A stretch of 51,843 bases of DNA from Chitinophagaceae bacterium UBA4857 (GCA_002399735.1 DHEF01000010.1:1-51843), one strand, 5' to 3'; numbered from the stretch's first letter, positions 8,728-17,882 are shown. Made by a program: numbers and translations. Notes: a model not told the origin generated them from the sequence alone.

Positions 8728-9888
8728 ATGACCATCGATGCATTAAAACAAGAATTTGAAAATAGATATAACAAGCCTGCCACCCAAAGTTTTTTTTGCC
8801 CCGGCCGTGTTAATTTAATTGGTGAACATATTGATTATAATGGCGGACAGGTAATGCCTTTTGCCATATCCTTAGGCACCTACTTATTTGTTGCGCCAAA
8901 CAACGATAATGTATTCAGGTTTCAATGTTCCAATTTTCCGGAAACGGCTGAGTTTGCCGTTGGCGATAAATACAGAAAAAGCGGTAAGGAGTGGTTTTAT
9001 TACCCCTTAGGCGTGGTAGATTATTTTACCCAAAAACAACAACAACTGGGTGGGTTAGATTTATTTTTTTACGGCAACCTGCCCATTGGTTCAGGTTTGT
9101 CATCCTCAGCTTCTATCGAGGTATTAATGGCTTATGCCCTAAGTCAGCTATTTAATATTGGCATTAGTAAAAAAGATATTGCCCTGCTTTGTAAAGAAGT
9201 AGAAAATAAATTTATTGGTGTTAACTCCGGCATTATGGATCAGTTTGCCGTGGCTATGGGTAAACAAAACCATGTTATACTATTAAACTGCGATACGGTG
9301 GAGCATATTTACATTCCGTTTAATGCATCGCCATACAAGGTTATGGTTATTAATAGTAACAAGCAGCGTTCTTTGGCAGAATCAAAATACAACGAACGTT
9401 ATGCCGAATGTATGGAAGCGCTGGCGCAACTAAAACAGGAGCTTAATATACATCAGTTATGCGATATTGATTATGGTACTTTTCAAAAATATGCGCATTT
9501 AATTACCAACCCCGTAGTAGGCAAACGTGCGGCGCATGTTATAACCGAAAACGATAGAGTAAAAGCTGCTACCGAAGCTTTACAAAATGGCGATATGGAA
9601 ACGCTTGGCCAGATTTTATACGCATCACATGAATCATTAAAAAATCTGTACGAAGTATCGGGCCGTGAATTAGATGCCATTGTTGATTATTGCAAAACCT
9701 ACAATGGTTGTATTGGCGCCCGCATGACCGGTGCCGGTTTTGGCGGTTGTGCTATTGCATTGGTACACGAAGATGTTGCCGATGCCTTTGCCGAAAACCT
9801 TACACAATATTACAACGGTGTGGTAGGTTATCCTTGCGAAGTATTTACATCGGCTATTAGCGAAGGTGTAAGTTTACTGGAAGCATAA
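8728..9888 (+). CDS. galK: Galactokinase
   Basis: This enzyme phosphorylates alpha-D-galactose to galactose 1-phosphate with ATP, the first committed Leloir step. The 386-aa protein is a GHMP kinase. It shows the galactokinase signature PGRVNLIGEHIDYNGG (25-40), the phosphate-binding GSGLSSSAS motif (121-129), SGIMDQFAVAMG with the likely catalytic Asp, and the C-terminal GARMTGAGFGGCAIAL motif. Length is normal for GalK. It is divergently arranged with galM. Because the intergenic gap is 23 nt, its promoter must lie mostly within the galM coding sequence; no perfect TAnnTTTG is visible there. A 47-nt palindrome about 150 nt past the stop may act as the terminator. Confidence 0.97.
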   Translation: MTIDALKQEFENRYNKPATQSFFCPGRVNLIGEHIDYNGGQVMPFAISLGTYLFVAPNNDNVFRFQCSNFPETAEFAVGDKYRKSGKEWFYYPLGVVDYFTQKQQQLGGLDLFFYGNLPIGSGLSSSASIEVLMAYALSQLFNIGISKKDIALLCKEVENKFIGVNSGIMDQFAVAMGKQNHVILLNCDTVEHIYIPFNASPYKVMVINSNKQRSLAESKYNERYAECMEALAQLKQELNIHQLCDIDYGTFQKYAHLITNPVVGKRAAHVITENDRVKAATEALQNGDMETLGQILYASHESLKNLYEVSGRELDAIVDYCKTYNGCIGARMTGAGFGGCAIALVHEDVADAFAENLTQYYNGVVGYPCEVFTSAISEGVSLLEA

Positions 9889-9896
9889 TATTATTT

Positions 9897-10030
9897 GGGG
9901 GGCTGTCGGCCGTAGTAATTCTTATCAACTACATATGCGGCTGTACGCTTGTAGTGGCCTGCCAACGCACTTGGCAATATAACCACGGCCAGCTACCACT
10001 TCCATCCGCCAGCCCGTCAACAGTATAACC
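9897..10030 (+). repeat. Intergenic repeat family R3, copy C
   Basis: This copy lies immediately downstream of galK in the same orientation as copy A. It shares CTGTACGCTTGTAGTGGCCTGC, CACTTGGC, GGCCAGCTA and CTTCCATC in the same order and similar spacing. Confidence 0.7.
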
Positions 10031-10040
10031 CTGTTCATCA

Positions 10041-10087
10041 TTAATAATTGATGGTTCATAGTAATACTATGAACCATCAATTATTAA
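10041..10087. repeat. Perfect 23-bp inverted repeat with 1-nt centre
   Basis: Arms 10041-10063 and 10065-10087 are exact reverse complements around A10064. The arm contains TTGATGGTTCATAGTA. In RNA this would be a long AT-rich hairpin downstream of galK and upstream of the barrel gene, so it may terminate transcription from galK. There is no strong U-tract, so the terminator role is inferred. Similar TATGAACCAT/CCATTAAC strings occur near 18325, 20805, 24515 and 33585. Confidence 0.75.
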
Positions 10088-10143
10088 CCATTCTAAAAAA
10101 AAGTTAATTGATGCCCCGTTAACATCTTAGCCCAAAGACATAA

Positions 10144-10168
10144 TGTAGTTTACCGTAAACAAACTACA
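10144..10168. promoter_or_regulatory. Inverted repeat just upstream of the barrel gene
   Basis: TGTAGTTT (10144-10151) and AAACTACA (10161-10168) form an 8-bp inverted repeat, 4 nt before the ATG at 10173. It could be an operator or a hairpin that covers the start region. The assignment rests on symmetry alone. Confidence 0.4.
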
Positions 10169-10172
10169 GTCT

Positions 10173-10862
10173 ATGAACAAAATATTACACATTTTTCTCC
10201 TCAGCAGTTGCACTTTTTTTATTACAGATGCTTACTCGCAAAAGTGGACTACGTCCTTGTATTCACAAGCACATTTTCCACAAAAAGAATACAAAGATAC
10301 TTATGCTAAAACCGGTGTTGGATTTGGAATAGATGCCATGAACACACCAGCAGAAGACGGGTTGTTTAGTATTGGCGGCGAGTTTGGTGTTTTGTTTTTA
10401 CGTAATACCCGACGCCGGGTTGATTTGTATAACCTTGGTTGGGGAAATACCCATCAACTCATCGTATCAAACAGTATTATGAACATGGGGGCAAAAGTAA
10501 GAATAAATCTTATAAGAGATCAGGAAAAACCTGTCCGTCTTTTTATTGAAGGAAAGTTAGGTACTAACGCATTTATCCGTAGTGTAGAACTACAACAACT
10601 TATTACCGGTGAAACCGATGCAAATGCATCCAGAACAAAGTGGGCATTATATGGTGGTCCCGGTGCAGGTATTGCTGTTGCACTTGGCGAAAATCGAAAG
10701 GTTTTTGTATTTGCCCAAGCTGCCTATTTGTGGGGTAGTACCACTACTTATTACTCACACCCACGCATAAACGAAAATGATAAACCTGAATTTACAGCTA
10801 ACCGTTCTTCAACAGATATGATACTGGCTCAATTAGGTTTCACCTTTAACCTGGATAGTTAA
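10173..10862 (+). CDS. Secreted outer-membrane beta-barrel protein, small
   Basis: A 229-aa protein with a signal peptide (about residues 1-22, ending at a Ser-Gln) and a body of alternating beta strands with Gly and aromatic residues. Its final strand ends in a hydrophobic-aromatic pattern (LAQLGFTFNLDS), as in porin-like outer-membrane barrels of Bacteroidota. The length suggests about eight strands. No enzymatic motif is visible. It is a single gene between galK and the convergent DinB-family gene. A short inverted repeat abuts its start codon. The ligand and specific role are unknown. Confidence 0.75.
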   Translation: MNKILHIFLLSSCTFFITDAYSQKWTTSLYSQAHFPQKEYKDTYAKTGVGFGIDAMNTPAEDGLFSIGGEFGVLFLRNTRRRVDLYNLGWGNTHQLIVSNSIMNMGAKVRINLIRDQEKPVRLFIEGKLGTNAFIRSVELQQLITGETDANASRTKWALYGGPGAGIAVALGENRKVFVFAQAAYLWGSTTTYYSHPRINENDKPEFTANRSSTDMILAQLGFTFNLDS

Positions 10863-10922
10863 ATGTCATTATCTGCCTGAGCTGATCAAAAAATATTCAG
10901 GCTCAGGCAGATGATATTTTAG

Positions 10923-11429
10923 TTACAGATATCTTTCCTGTATAATATTTATATGATGTGTAGCATGCCCCAATAAAATGTAACCCCAGCCTAAAACATA
11001 GTTTTCACTTCCTGAAGCTATTCCTTTAGCCATTAGTTGTTCTTCATCAAAAGATGCAAACATGATTTGTGAAGACCGTCTCACTAGTTTACATTCTTCC
11101 AGTAAATCATCCCAGCTTCTGTTATTGGTCTTGGCATTTGCAGCAAACAGGTTTTCATCAAAACCGGGCAGGGGTGTGTAATCCTTACGGGCAAAACGTA
11201 AGGCCCGGTAAGCAAAAACTCTCTCAGCATCTACAATATGTTGCAACACTTCTTTAATCGTCCATTTTTCCGGAGCATATTTATGATCATATTTTTCCGG
11301 CGGTATGTTGCTAAAAAAGCTAACTAATTTTTGTGTATGGTTTTCAAAACCATTCTTCAGGGTATCTTCTTTTACCAAACCAATATAACCATGGTACCAA
11401 TTGCCTATTAAAGAAAGATCGGGTCGCAT
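10923..11429 (-). CDS. DinB-family four-helix protein
   Basis: The 168-aa protein fits the DinB/YfiT-like putative metalloenzyme superfamily, which includes thiol-transferases such as BshC-pathway relatives and many proteins of unknown substrate. The pattern seen is WTIKEVLQHIVDAERVF (first metal-ligand His) and GHATHHINIIQERY near the C-terminus (further His ligands). Both are typical placements for the DinB metal site. There is no signal peptide. It is convergent with the barrel gene with a 60-nt gap. The reaction cannot be told from sequence. Confidence 0.85.
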   Translation of the reverse strand: MRPDLSLIGNWYHGYIGLVKEDTLKNGFENHTQKLVSFFSNIPPEKYDHKYAPEKWTIKEVLQHIVDAERVFAYRALRFARKDYTPLPGFDENLFAANAKTNNRSWDDLLEECKLVRRSSQIMFASFDEEQLMAKGIASGSENYVLGWGYILLGHATHHINIIQERYL

Positions 11430-11622
11430 AATTTGTATTTATAAATATTAATTTCCGAAAAAAAGCTATAATCTTTCGAACCTATCACTATTTATTCCCT
11501 TACAACATAATTACATAATAATTTTCATCGAAATGTAATATATAAATAATATTAAATACAATTTTAGTAATATATCCAGTGATGGTATAATTATTTAACA
11601 ATCTAAAGTACAATACTAGTCA

Positions 11623-14600
11623 TTACCTAATCAAGGTAACCGTTCCCTTCTTCTCATAACTACCTCCCGATGTACATTCCAGTTCAACAAAATATACATA
11701 AGTTCCTGAAGGTGCTTCCATGCCTTTATATTTACCATCCCATGCCGATCGTTTATCCTCCGGAAAAATGTCACGCTTAAAAAATACCAACTCGCCCCAA
11801 CGGTTAAATATTTTAAATGATTTTATTTTATTTACACCTGTACCCAAGGCCATAAATACATCGTTTTTACCATCACTATTGGGCGTAAATGCGTTGGGCA
11901 AATAAATATTACCCGCCGAGCAAAAAGCAGTAACCAGTATTGAATCTTTAGCAATACAGCGGTATTGATTTTCTACTGTAATTACATAATTGGTAGTAGC
12001 ATAAGGTTTACTAATAGGCGAGGGACAATTGGTGCAACTTAAAAAATCGGTTGGCGTCCATGTCCATTTAGTAACATCAGCACTATTGGTTATTACTAAC
12101 TGGTTTTCCGCTCCGTAAATACTGTGTATATCATTACCGGCTTTCACCCAGGGTAATGGCCGTACCATTACATTAATGGTAGCAGTATCAGTGTAACATC
12201 CGTATTGATCGGTACCAACAACTGTATAAGTAGTATTAGTTAAAGTAGTAGCCGTTGGTGTTGCTATTTGTAAATTATTTAAACCTGTAGTATGGTTAAT
12301 CCATTGGTAGGTAGTAGCACCACTAACGGTAAGTTGGGCTACTTCGCCGGAACAAACCTCTACCACATTTTTTACCTGTAATGTAAATGGCTTAGGTACA
12401 ATTACAGTTGTTTGTCCTTGTCCTTTACAACCGGCAGCATCTATGGCCTGGACCACATAGGTTGCAGTGTTTAACGGACTCGCAAATGGATTTGCAATTA
12501 ACGCATTACTTAATCCCTCAACCGGCGACCAAGTATATTGCACACCACCCGAAGCAGTAAGTTGTACGGGCGTTGTTTTACAATAAACCGGATTTGAGGG
12601 TGTAATATTTATAACTGGGTTGGGGTTAACAATAACAGGTTGTGTTAATGTAGCGGCTACAGTACAGCCATTAGCGCCGGTAAGTATTAATGATGGATTG
12701 TAAGCACCTGCTTTAGCGTATTGCAAAGTAACCACCGTATCAGCCGTTGTTTGTAAACTGCCCGTACCTACGTCCCATGTATATTGATCGCTGTTTTTAG
12801 GTGTGGTGGTAAATAGTTTCACCTGCTCGTCAATACAAATAACCTGCTTAGTAATATCCAGATTTACCGATGGTTGCTCCACGGTAACCGTATCGGTATA
12901 TTGGTTAAACACCGTTGCATTATGATAAACATTTAACCGCACCACATATTTACCCGGCACCGTATAAATATGGCTTGGGTTGGTTTGATTTTCAACTTTA
13001 TAGCCGTCACCAAAATCCCATTCCAGTTTAGTGTAATAGGCGGATGAGTTATAATAAAAATTAGCCGTAACAGGCGGGCATTTACTGTTATTACCAATCA
13101 AAGTAGTATTGGTTATAAATACCGGGTTAGGGGGTAATACAGTTATTGTTGTTTGTATAGTATCTAAACAACTATTGTTTAAACTTTTTGCTATCAGCCT
13201 TACATTATACCTGCCAGGTTGTGTAAAAGTTTCAGACGCATTTTGTGTAGTTACCGTACTGCCATTACCTAATAACCATTCATAGTTTACCGTACCGGCA
13301 TTATATGATTGCGAATTGTTGTTATAATTTATCGTAGTATTTACATTGACTGTTGTACCGGTAGAAGTATAAAAATTAGCCTTGGTACCATACACTTCCA
13401 CATACTGCGATTGGTTATTACTGGACTGACAACCACTGGCATCCTGCACCGTTAAGCGTACGAAATAAGATCCCGGTCTTGTATATTGATAAACAAGTGG
13501 TGCTTTAATGGTTTGCGTAACCAGGTTACCATCACCCATATTCCATGTCCACCTAACAATGGGGTTGTTGGCTAATGTTTTAGTAGTATCGTTTAAGGTA
13601 ACAGGCGATTTAAAACAATGCTTGTCATTAAGTATTTCAAAACCGGCTAATACACCTGTTGTATGTAGATTAACATAGTTAGTAGTATCATAACAGTTAA
13701 CACCATTAGCTCGTATAATAGCCCTTACCCGACTTTGTTTGGGCTCAATGGTAGTTAACTGCCCTGAGGCCGAAATGTAAAAGTTATAATTATCTAAACT
13801 GTAATTGGAAATGATAGTGCCGTCTTCGTATTCAAATTTTACAATACTATAATCGCTTGACCAGCTATTAGACATAAACGGATTGTCTTCCAACCCATTT
13901 ATAGTGTATCGTATGGGCTGATTAACACAGGTAATATTGCGGTCAAACGATAAAACCGGCTTTTGTTTTAACAATACGGGTACGCTTACAGAATCTTTTA
14001 CTGTACAGCTGCCATTGGTATTTGTCAACACAACATTGTAGGTACCGGTAGCAGTAAAATTATATTCAATTTTAGCAGGCGGGGTTGTGTAAGAAGTAGA
14101 CCCTTGGTTACCAAAATTCCATTGCCAGCTATTGGTTTGTTTGCTTGCCTCTGTAAATCTTACTAACCCTCTGTTATTATCACAGGTATTTTCATAGGCG
14201 GTTATTTGCGGAAATGGTGGTGATACTTTTATTGCCGCCACTTTTGTTATGGTATCATTACACATACCATTATAGGCAATCATCTGTATGTCATAAGTAC
14301 CTTCATCAGTAAATTTGTAAGGATTAACCCATGATACTACATTATTAATTTTCCAGGTTGTATTGGTGTAATAACCGGTGGACGTATTATTAAAATAAAC
14401 AGGTGTATTGCCGCACACGGTAGCCGGTACAGTAAAATTGGCCACCGGTTTCTGCCGCACTACGATATTTGGGAAATAGGTTGCCGTGCCGGTACAGCCC
14501 TTAATGGTGGTATAGGTAAGTGTTACCGCATAACTACCGGGGGTAGTATAGCTAATTTCCGGTGATTCTTCTGTTGATGTTTGTCCGTTACCAAAGTTCC

Positions 14601-16017
14601 ATTGAAGGCTGGCAAATGCCTCGGTTGTACGGTAATTGAACTTAGTGGTAAATGGCGCACAACCTGTGCTATTATTACTGGGTGCAATATAAATACCAAC
14701 CAATGGCCTGCTGATGTACACGTATTTTGACACATTGGAGGAACAACCCTCCCGATTAGTAACATCTAAGTTTACCCAATAATTACCATCGGCAGTATAA
14801 GTATAGGAAGGGTTTTGTGTTGAAGCTCTTGCTGGATTGTAATAATCATTATTAAAATTCCAGTTCCATCTAACGGCACTGGCGGTCGTATCTTTAAAAT
14901 TTACCAAGGTAGGAGCACCACATTCGGTGGTAATATCCACTACAAAACCATTTATAACGGGTCTTGGTTTTACCTCAATGGTTTTGGTGATGGATTCCGT
15001 GCAAGGGCCAAAATTATTTTCTAACCTTACTTGATAAGTACCCGGCGTTGGAAAAGTATAATTAAAACTATAAACACTCCATGATTGTACAAGTGTATTG
15101 TTCACATACCAGCGACTACTGGTTGGTGTAGGCGTGCTGCTATTGGTAAAAGTGGTCATAGTTCCTTCGCAGATAAGCGATGGTATGGTAAAGTTGGTTT
15201 CGTAAAAGCCAATATTGATATAATTGTTGCGGGTTAAAGTTTTGCGGCAACCATCCGGATTGGTAACCGTTAAACTAACATGATACAAACCTTTTTTGGT
15301 GTAATGATGTGTTGGGTTGACAGCAGTAGAAGTATTGCCATCGCCAAAATTCCATTGATAAGTTAATGTACCCGGGCCTGTGCTGCTGTTGGTAAAACGT
15401 ACTGTTCCCTCATCTTCACAAAAAACAGTTTTGTCGGCATTAAAACCAGGCTTTACTTCGCCTTTAACGGTAACAATGTTTTCCTTTACAATGGTTTTAC
15501 TGCAACCGGTATTGGTTACGGCTGTTAAACTTACCGTAGCCGTTTGCACCTGGTTATAGTTATGCGATGTGGCAGATGAATAGGCAGCTTGTGTACGGCC
15601 ATCACCAAAATCCCAATGCCAGCGGGCCACGCTTACATCGGAGGTAGCGGTAAAGTTGGTAGCATCGGGTAAACAGGTTACAGCAGGGCTTACGGTAAAA
15701 TCGATGACCGGGCTTTTATTAACGGTGATGGTTTTTGTTTGGGTGGAAGTTTGTGTACCATCGGTAACTTTTAAGGTGATGGTATAATTTTTTTCCTCTA
15801 CAAATATGGCGCTGGGATTTTTTATATCGGCGTTATTGCCGTTGCCAAAATTCCATTCCCAGGTGGCATTGGCACTGGCACCTGTGGTGGTATTGGTAAA
15901 GTTGATAACTAAAGGTGAGCAGCCACTGGAACGATCCATCACAAAATCGGCCCGCAATTGTGCAAACAGCAGGGTGCTACATAAGGAAAAGAGTACAGTT
16001 AGTTGGTGGCGTAACAT
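11623..16017 (-). CDS. Giant PKD-repeat surface protein with type B T9SS sorting domain
   Basis: A 1464-aa secreted adhesin-like protein. It has a signal peptide (about residues 1-19) and then a long series of PKD/Ig-like repeats. Many carry the 'WxxGDG' or 'WNFGNG' turn and the closing 'YxxxGxYxVxL' strand; I count more than ten across residues 30-1150. Two or three less regular Ig-like modules with 'TYxVxxTDxxGC' ends follow. The last 95 residues (from about 1370) match the CHU_C / gliding-motility-associated type B sorting domain: PNAFTPNSDGKND, FNRWGELVF, WDGKYKG and PSGTYVYFV. The protein should cross the outer membrane by the type IX system and stay cell-surface associated or be released. 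The window also encodes a PorW/SprE-like protein, which fits. Ligand unknown. Confidence 0.92.
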   Translation of the reverse strand: MLRHQLTVLFSLCSTLLFAQLRADFVMDRSSGCSPLVINFTNTTTGASANATWEWNFGNGNNADIKNPSAIFVEEKNYTITLKVTDGTQTSTQTKTITVNKSPVIDFTVSPAVTCLPDATNFTATSDVSVARWHWDFGDGRTQAAYSSATSHNYNQVQTATVSLTAVTNTGCSKTIVKENIVTVKGEVKPGFNADKTVFCEDEGTVRFTNSSTGPGTLTYQWNFGDGNTSTAVNPTHHYTKKGLYHVSLTVTNPDGCRKTLTRNNYINIGFYETNFTIPSLICEGTMTTFTNSSTPTPTSSRWYVNNTLVQSWSVYSFNYTFPTPGTYQVRLENNFGPCTESITKTIEVKPRPVINGFVVDITTECGAPTLVNFKDTTASAVRWNWNFNNDYYNPARASTQNPSYTYTADGNYWVNLDVTNREGCSSNVSKYVYISRPLVGIYIAPSNNSTGCAPFTTKFNYRTTEAFASLQWNFGNGQTSTEESPEISYTTPGSYAVTLTYTTIKGCTGTATYFPNIVVRQKPVANFTVPATVCGNTPVYFNNTSTGYYTNTTWKINNVVSWVNPYKFTDEGTYDIQMIAYNGMCNDTITKVAAIKVSPPFPQITAYENTCDNNRGLVRFTEASKQTNSWQWNFGNQGSTSYTTPPAKIEYNFTATGTYNVVLTNTNGSCTVKDSVSVPVLLKQKPVLSFDRNITCVNQPIRYTINGLEDNPFMSNSWSSDYSIVKFEYEDGTIISNYSLDNYNFYISASGQLTTIEPKQSRVRAIIRANGVNCYDTTNYVNLHTTGVLAGFEILNDKHCFKSPVTLNDTTKTLANNPIVRWTWNMGDGNLVTQTIKAPLVYQYTRPGSYFVRLTVQDASGCQSSNNQSQYVEVYGTKANFYTSTGTTVNVNTTINYNNNSQSYNAGTVNYEWLLGNGSTVTTQNASETFTQPGRYNVRLIAKSLNNSCLDTIQTTITVLPPNPVFITNTTLIGNNSKCPPVTANFYYNSSAYYTKLEWDFGDGYKVENQTNPSHIYTVPGKYVVRLNVYHNATVFNQYTDTVTVEQPSVNLDITKQVICIDEQVKLFTTTPKNSDQYTWDVGTGSLQTTADTVVTLQYAKAGAYNPSLILTGANGCTVAATLTQPVIVNPNPVINITPSNPVYCKTTPVQLTASGGVQYTWSPVEGLSNALIANPFASPLNTATYVVQAIDAAGCKGQGQTTVIVPKPFTLQVKNVVEVCSGEVAQLTVSGATTYQWINHTTGLNNLQIATPTATTLTNTTYTVVGTDQYGCYTDTATINVMVRPLPWVKAGNDIHSIYGAENQLVITNSADVTKWTWTPTDFLSCTNCPSPISKPYATTNYVITVENQYRCIAKDSILVTAFCSAGNIYLPNAFTPNSDGKNDVFMALGTGVNKIKSFKIFNRWGELVFFKRDIFPEDKRSAWDGKYKGMEAPSGTYVYFVELECTSGGSYEKKGTVTLIR

Positions 16018-16380
16018 ACTGGGTGGTACAGTTGGTAATGGTTTTTTTAAGCCACAATATATACATTAATGGGCAAAGGAGGAAGGTTTAGGGATGTTAA
16101 GGTTTGATTAAGACAGAGAGGCAAATAAATTTTACACAGATAATATAGTCTTCTCTAACGCTTCATGCTCACAAAATTTGTTAGCAGCAATTTTCTGCGT
16201 GAGGGATAGCAGCGGATACCCCGGTGAAGGTTTGTGTGTGGGCTTTGTGCCGGAGTAGCAGCGAATAGCCCGACCCCGGACCGCCGGAATGTAACTTATA
16301 AATTAAGCAAAACTTTGCGGCGGCCGGGGGCACGCCATAATAAAATGTAAACTAATTATAAATGGTTTTTGGTAATAGTA
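16018..16380. other. Spacer with structured Flavo-1-like element
   Basis: This 363-nt spacer lies between the PKD gene start and the bestrophin stop. It contains a GC-rich structured element (16197-16336) described separately. The remainder is AT-rich with no ORF. Confidence 0.6.
16197..16336 (+). ncRNA. Structured GCGTGAGGGATAGCAG element, copy 1
   Basis: The element starts GCGTGAGGGATAGCAG and ends GGGCACGCC, so its two ends pair (GCGTG with CACGC). The internal conserved string AGCAGCGAATAGCCCGACC precedes a strong GC hairpin: CCCCGGACCGCCG (from about 16275) pairs with CGGCGGCCGGGG near 16320. A second copy at 43870-44046 keeps the same framework with different inserts. This resembles an intergenic RNA-like motif that I recall from many Bacteroidota, possibly the Flavo-1 class; I could not run a covariance search. 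The call as a transcribed RNA is inferred. Confidence 0.5.
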
Positions 16381-17265
16381 TTACAAAATCTCCTCTACAT
16401 TTTTGCGAATATTAGCTGCAATTTTTTCGGTAGGTACATCGTTGGCATCGCCGCCAAAGGGATCTTCAATTTCTTCGGCAATTAACTCAAGACTTGCTAA
16501 TACGTAGGTGATAAACGCTACCACAGGTATTACCAGATAACCTAGGGTGAATACAAAACCAAAGGGCAGCGTCATAACATACACAAAAATAAAACGCTTG
16601 ATAAACACACTGTAGGAATAGGGGATGGGTGTGTTTTTTATACGTTCGCAGGCACCACAAATATCGGTAAAGGATTGCAGCTCGTGGTTAAGATACAATA
16701 ACTCTTCACCGCTTATTTTTTTATCGCGGTACATTTCCTGCGTTTGTTTTAACATAATGCCGGCTAACTGGTTGGGCAAGTGTTTGGCTTTATCTATACT
16801 GTTAAACACATGTTTATGTTCTTCATCGTCAAACAGGGCTAATCCGGTTTCTTTTTTATGTAAATGTGTATGCAATGCATCGGCATAAGCGGGAATTAGT
16901 TTGCGGAAAATAGAGCGCTGGCCTTTATCGGCCACACCTAAAATAGCATTTAGTTTTAAAGCCAGGTTACGACTGTTGTTTACCAGCGAACCCCACATTT
17001 TGCGGCCTTCCCACCAGCGATCGTAAGCGGTATTAGTACGAAATACCAGTAACATGGATATGGCAAAACCCAACAAGGAATGCATGACGGGAATGCCTTT
17101 TACATAGCTTTGGTCGGATAGCTTCCAGTAACTCAACTCGAGGTAAGCAATAAGTGCGGAATAGACACAAATGCCTAAGATTAACGGTCCCAGCTTCCGG
17201 AATGTATCGGCCTTATGAAAACGGAATATGTAGGTGAACCAGATTTTGGGATCGTAGGAAATCAT
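16381..17265 (-). CDS. Bestrophin family membrane protein
   Basis: Bacterial bestrophins are pentameric ion channels (cation- or chloride-conducting) in the inner membrane. The 294-aa protein opens with WFTYIFRFHKADTFRKL, the typical start of the YneE/bestrophin family. It keeps the conserved RTNTAYDRWWEGRKMWG motif (about residues 76-92), the LVNNSRNLA that follows it, and the late membrane segment with the acidic C-terminal motif EIEDPFGGDANDVP (about 266-279). Four membrane segments are visible (about 28-47, 60-76, 218-238, 240-262). A consensus -7 element TAAATTTG (17290-17283) with TTG 21 nt upstream drives it. It is divergent from the SRPBCC gene. Confidence 0.93.
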   Translation of the reverse strand: MISYDPKIWFTYIFRFHKADTFRKLGPLILGICVYSALIAYLELSYWKLSDQSYVKGIPVMHSLLGFAISMLLVFRTNTAYDRWWEGRKMWGSLVNNSRNLALKLNAILGVADKGQRSIFRKLIPAYADALHTHLHKKETGLALFDDEEHKHVFNSIDKAKHLPNQLAGIMLKQTQEMYRDKKISGEELLYLNHELQSFTDICGACERIKNTPIPYSYSVFIKRFIFVYVMTLPFGFVFTLGYLVIPVVAFITYVLASLELIAEEIEDPFGGDANDVPTEKIAANIRKNVEEIL

Positions 17266-17282
17266 ATATAAAATTTCGAAAA

Positions 17283-17314
17283 CAAATTTAGCAGGAAAAA
17301 CTACTGTTACACAA
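17283..17314 (-). promoter_or_regulatory. Promoter of the bestrophin gene
   Basis: On the minus strand, TTG (17314-17312), a 21-nt spacer and TAAATTTG (17290-17283) match the Bacteroidota -33/-7 consensus. The expected start site near 17279 leaves a leader of about 14 nt. Confidence 0.6.
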
Positions 17315-17416
17315 AATATTCTAATATCATTTTAATGTGATTTTAATTGGCTTGGTTTATGTTGCTTTTTTTGTGCAAATTTGTTGCTTACAATTTTAAA
17401 CCTAAACGATTCTTGT

Positions 17417-17839
17417 ATGAACACCTCTGACAAAGCAGTTACTATTAGTGCCACAGTAAATGCCCCGGTTGAAAAAGCCTGGAATTATTTTTTTAACCCC
17501 GTACATATTGTAAAATGGAATTCGGCTTCTCCGGATTGGCATACACCCAGTGCATCAGGCGACTTACGCCCCGGTGGCCGCTTTACCTCACGCATGGAAG
17601 CTAAAGACGGCAGCATGGGTTTTGATTTTGGCGGCGTGTATGATGAAGTAATACCAAACGAATTTGTCAGTTATACCATGGATGATGGCCGGAAAGTAAC
17701 CATTAGTTTTACCGGAACGGAAAACGGTACAGACATTTTAGAAAAATTTGACCCCGAAGAAATGAATCCGGTGGAGTTTCAGCAAGCAGGCTGGCAGGCA
17801 ATACTGGATAGTTTTAAAACTTATACAGAGAATAATTAA
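17417..17839 (+). CDS. SRPBCC/AHSA1-like domain protein
   Basis: The 140-aa protein has the START/Bet v1-like fold of the activator of Hsp90 ATPase-like (AHSA1) group. It begins with the ITISATVNAPVEKAWNYF-type strand-helix. The central GGRFTSRMEAKDGS and FGGVYDEVIPNEFVSYTMDDGR segments and the C-terminal helix GWQAILDSFKTYTE are typical. These small proteins bind hydrophobic ligands or modulate stress, and the function here is unknown. I chose the ATG at 17417; the upstream in-frame TTG/ATG readings add residues that do not fit the fold. A bidirectional terminator follows 12 nt after the stop. Confidence 0.88.
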   Translation: MNTSDKAVTISATVNAPVEKAWNYFFNPVHIVKWNSASPDWHTPSASGDLRPGGRFTSRMEAKDGSMGFDFGGVYDEVIPNEFVSYTMDDGRKVTISFTGTENGTDILEKFDPEEMNPVEFQQAGWQAILDSFKTYTENN

Positions 17840-17850
17840 GCTTTATAAAA

Positions 17851-17879
17851 ATAAAACCCCGGAAATGCCGGGGTTTTAT
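17851..17879. terminator. Bidirectional intrinsic terminator
   Basis: A 12-bp stem, ATAAAACCCCGG (17851-17862) with CCGGGGTTTTAT (17868-17879), has a 5-nt loop and is flanked by A and T tracts. It lies between the convergent SRPBCC gene and the small membrane protein gene and should stop transcription from both sides. Confidence 0.9.
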
Positions 17880-17882
17880 TTT

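Noticed and set aside
13000..15900. Recent tandem duplication of PKD repeats
   Set aside because: The repeats differ in sequence and length throughout, which fits old divergent domains and not recent duplication.
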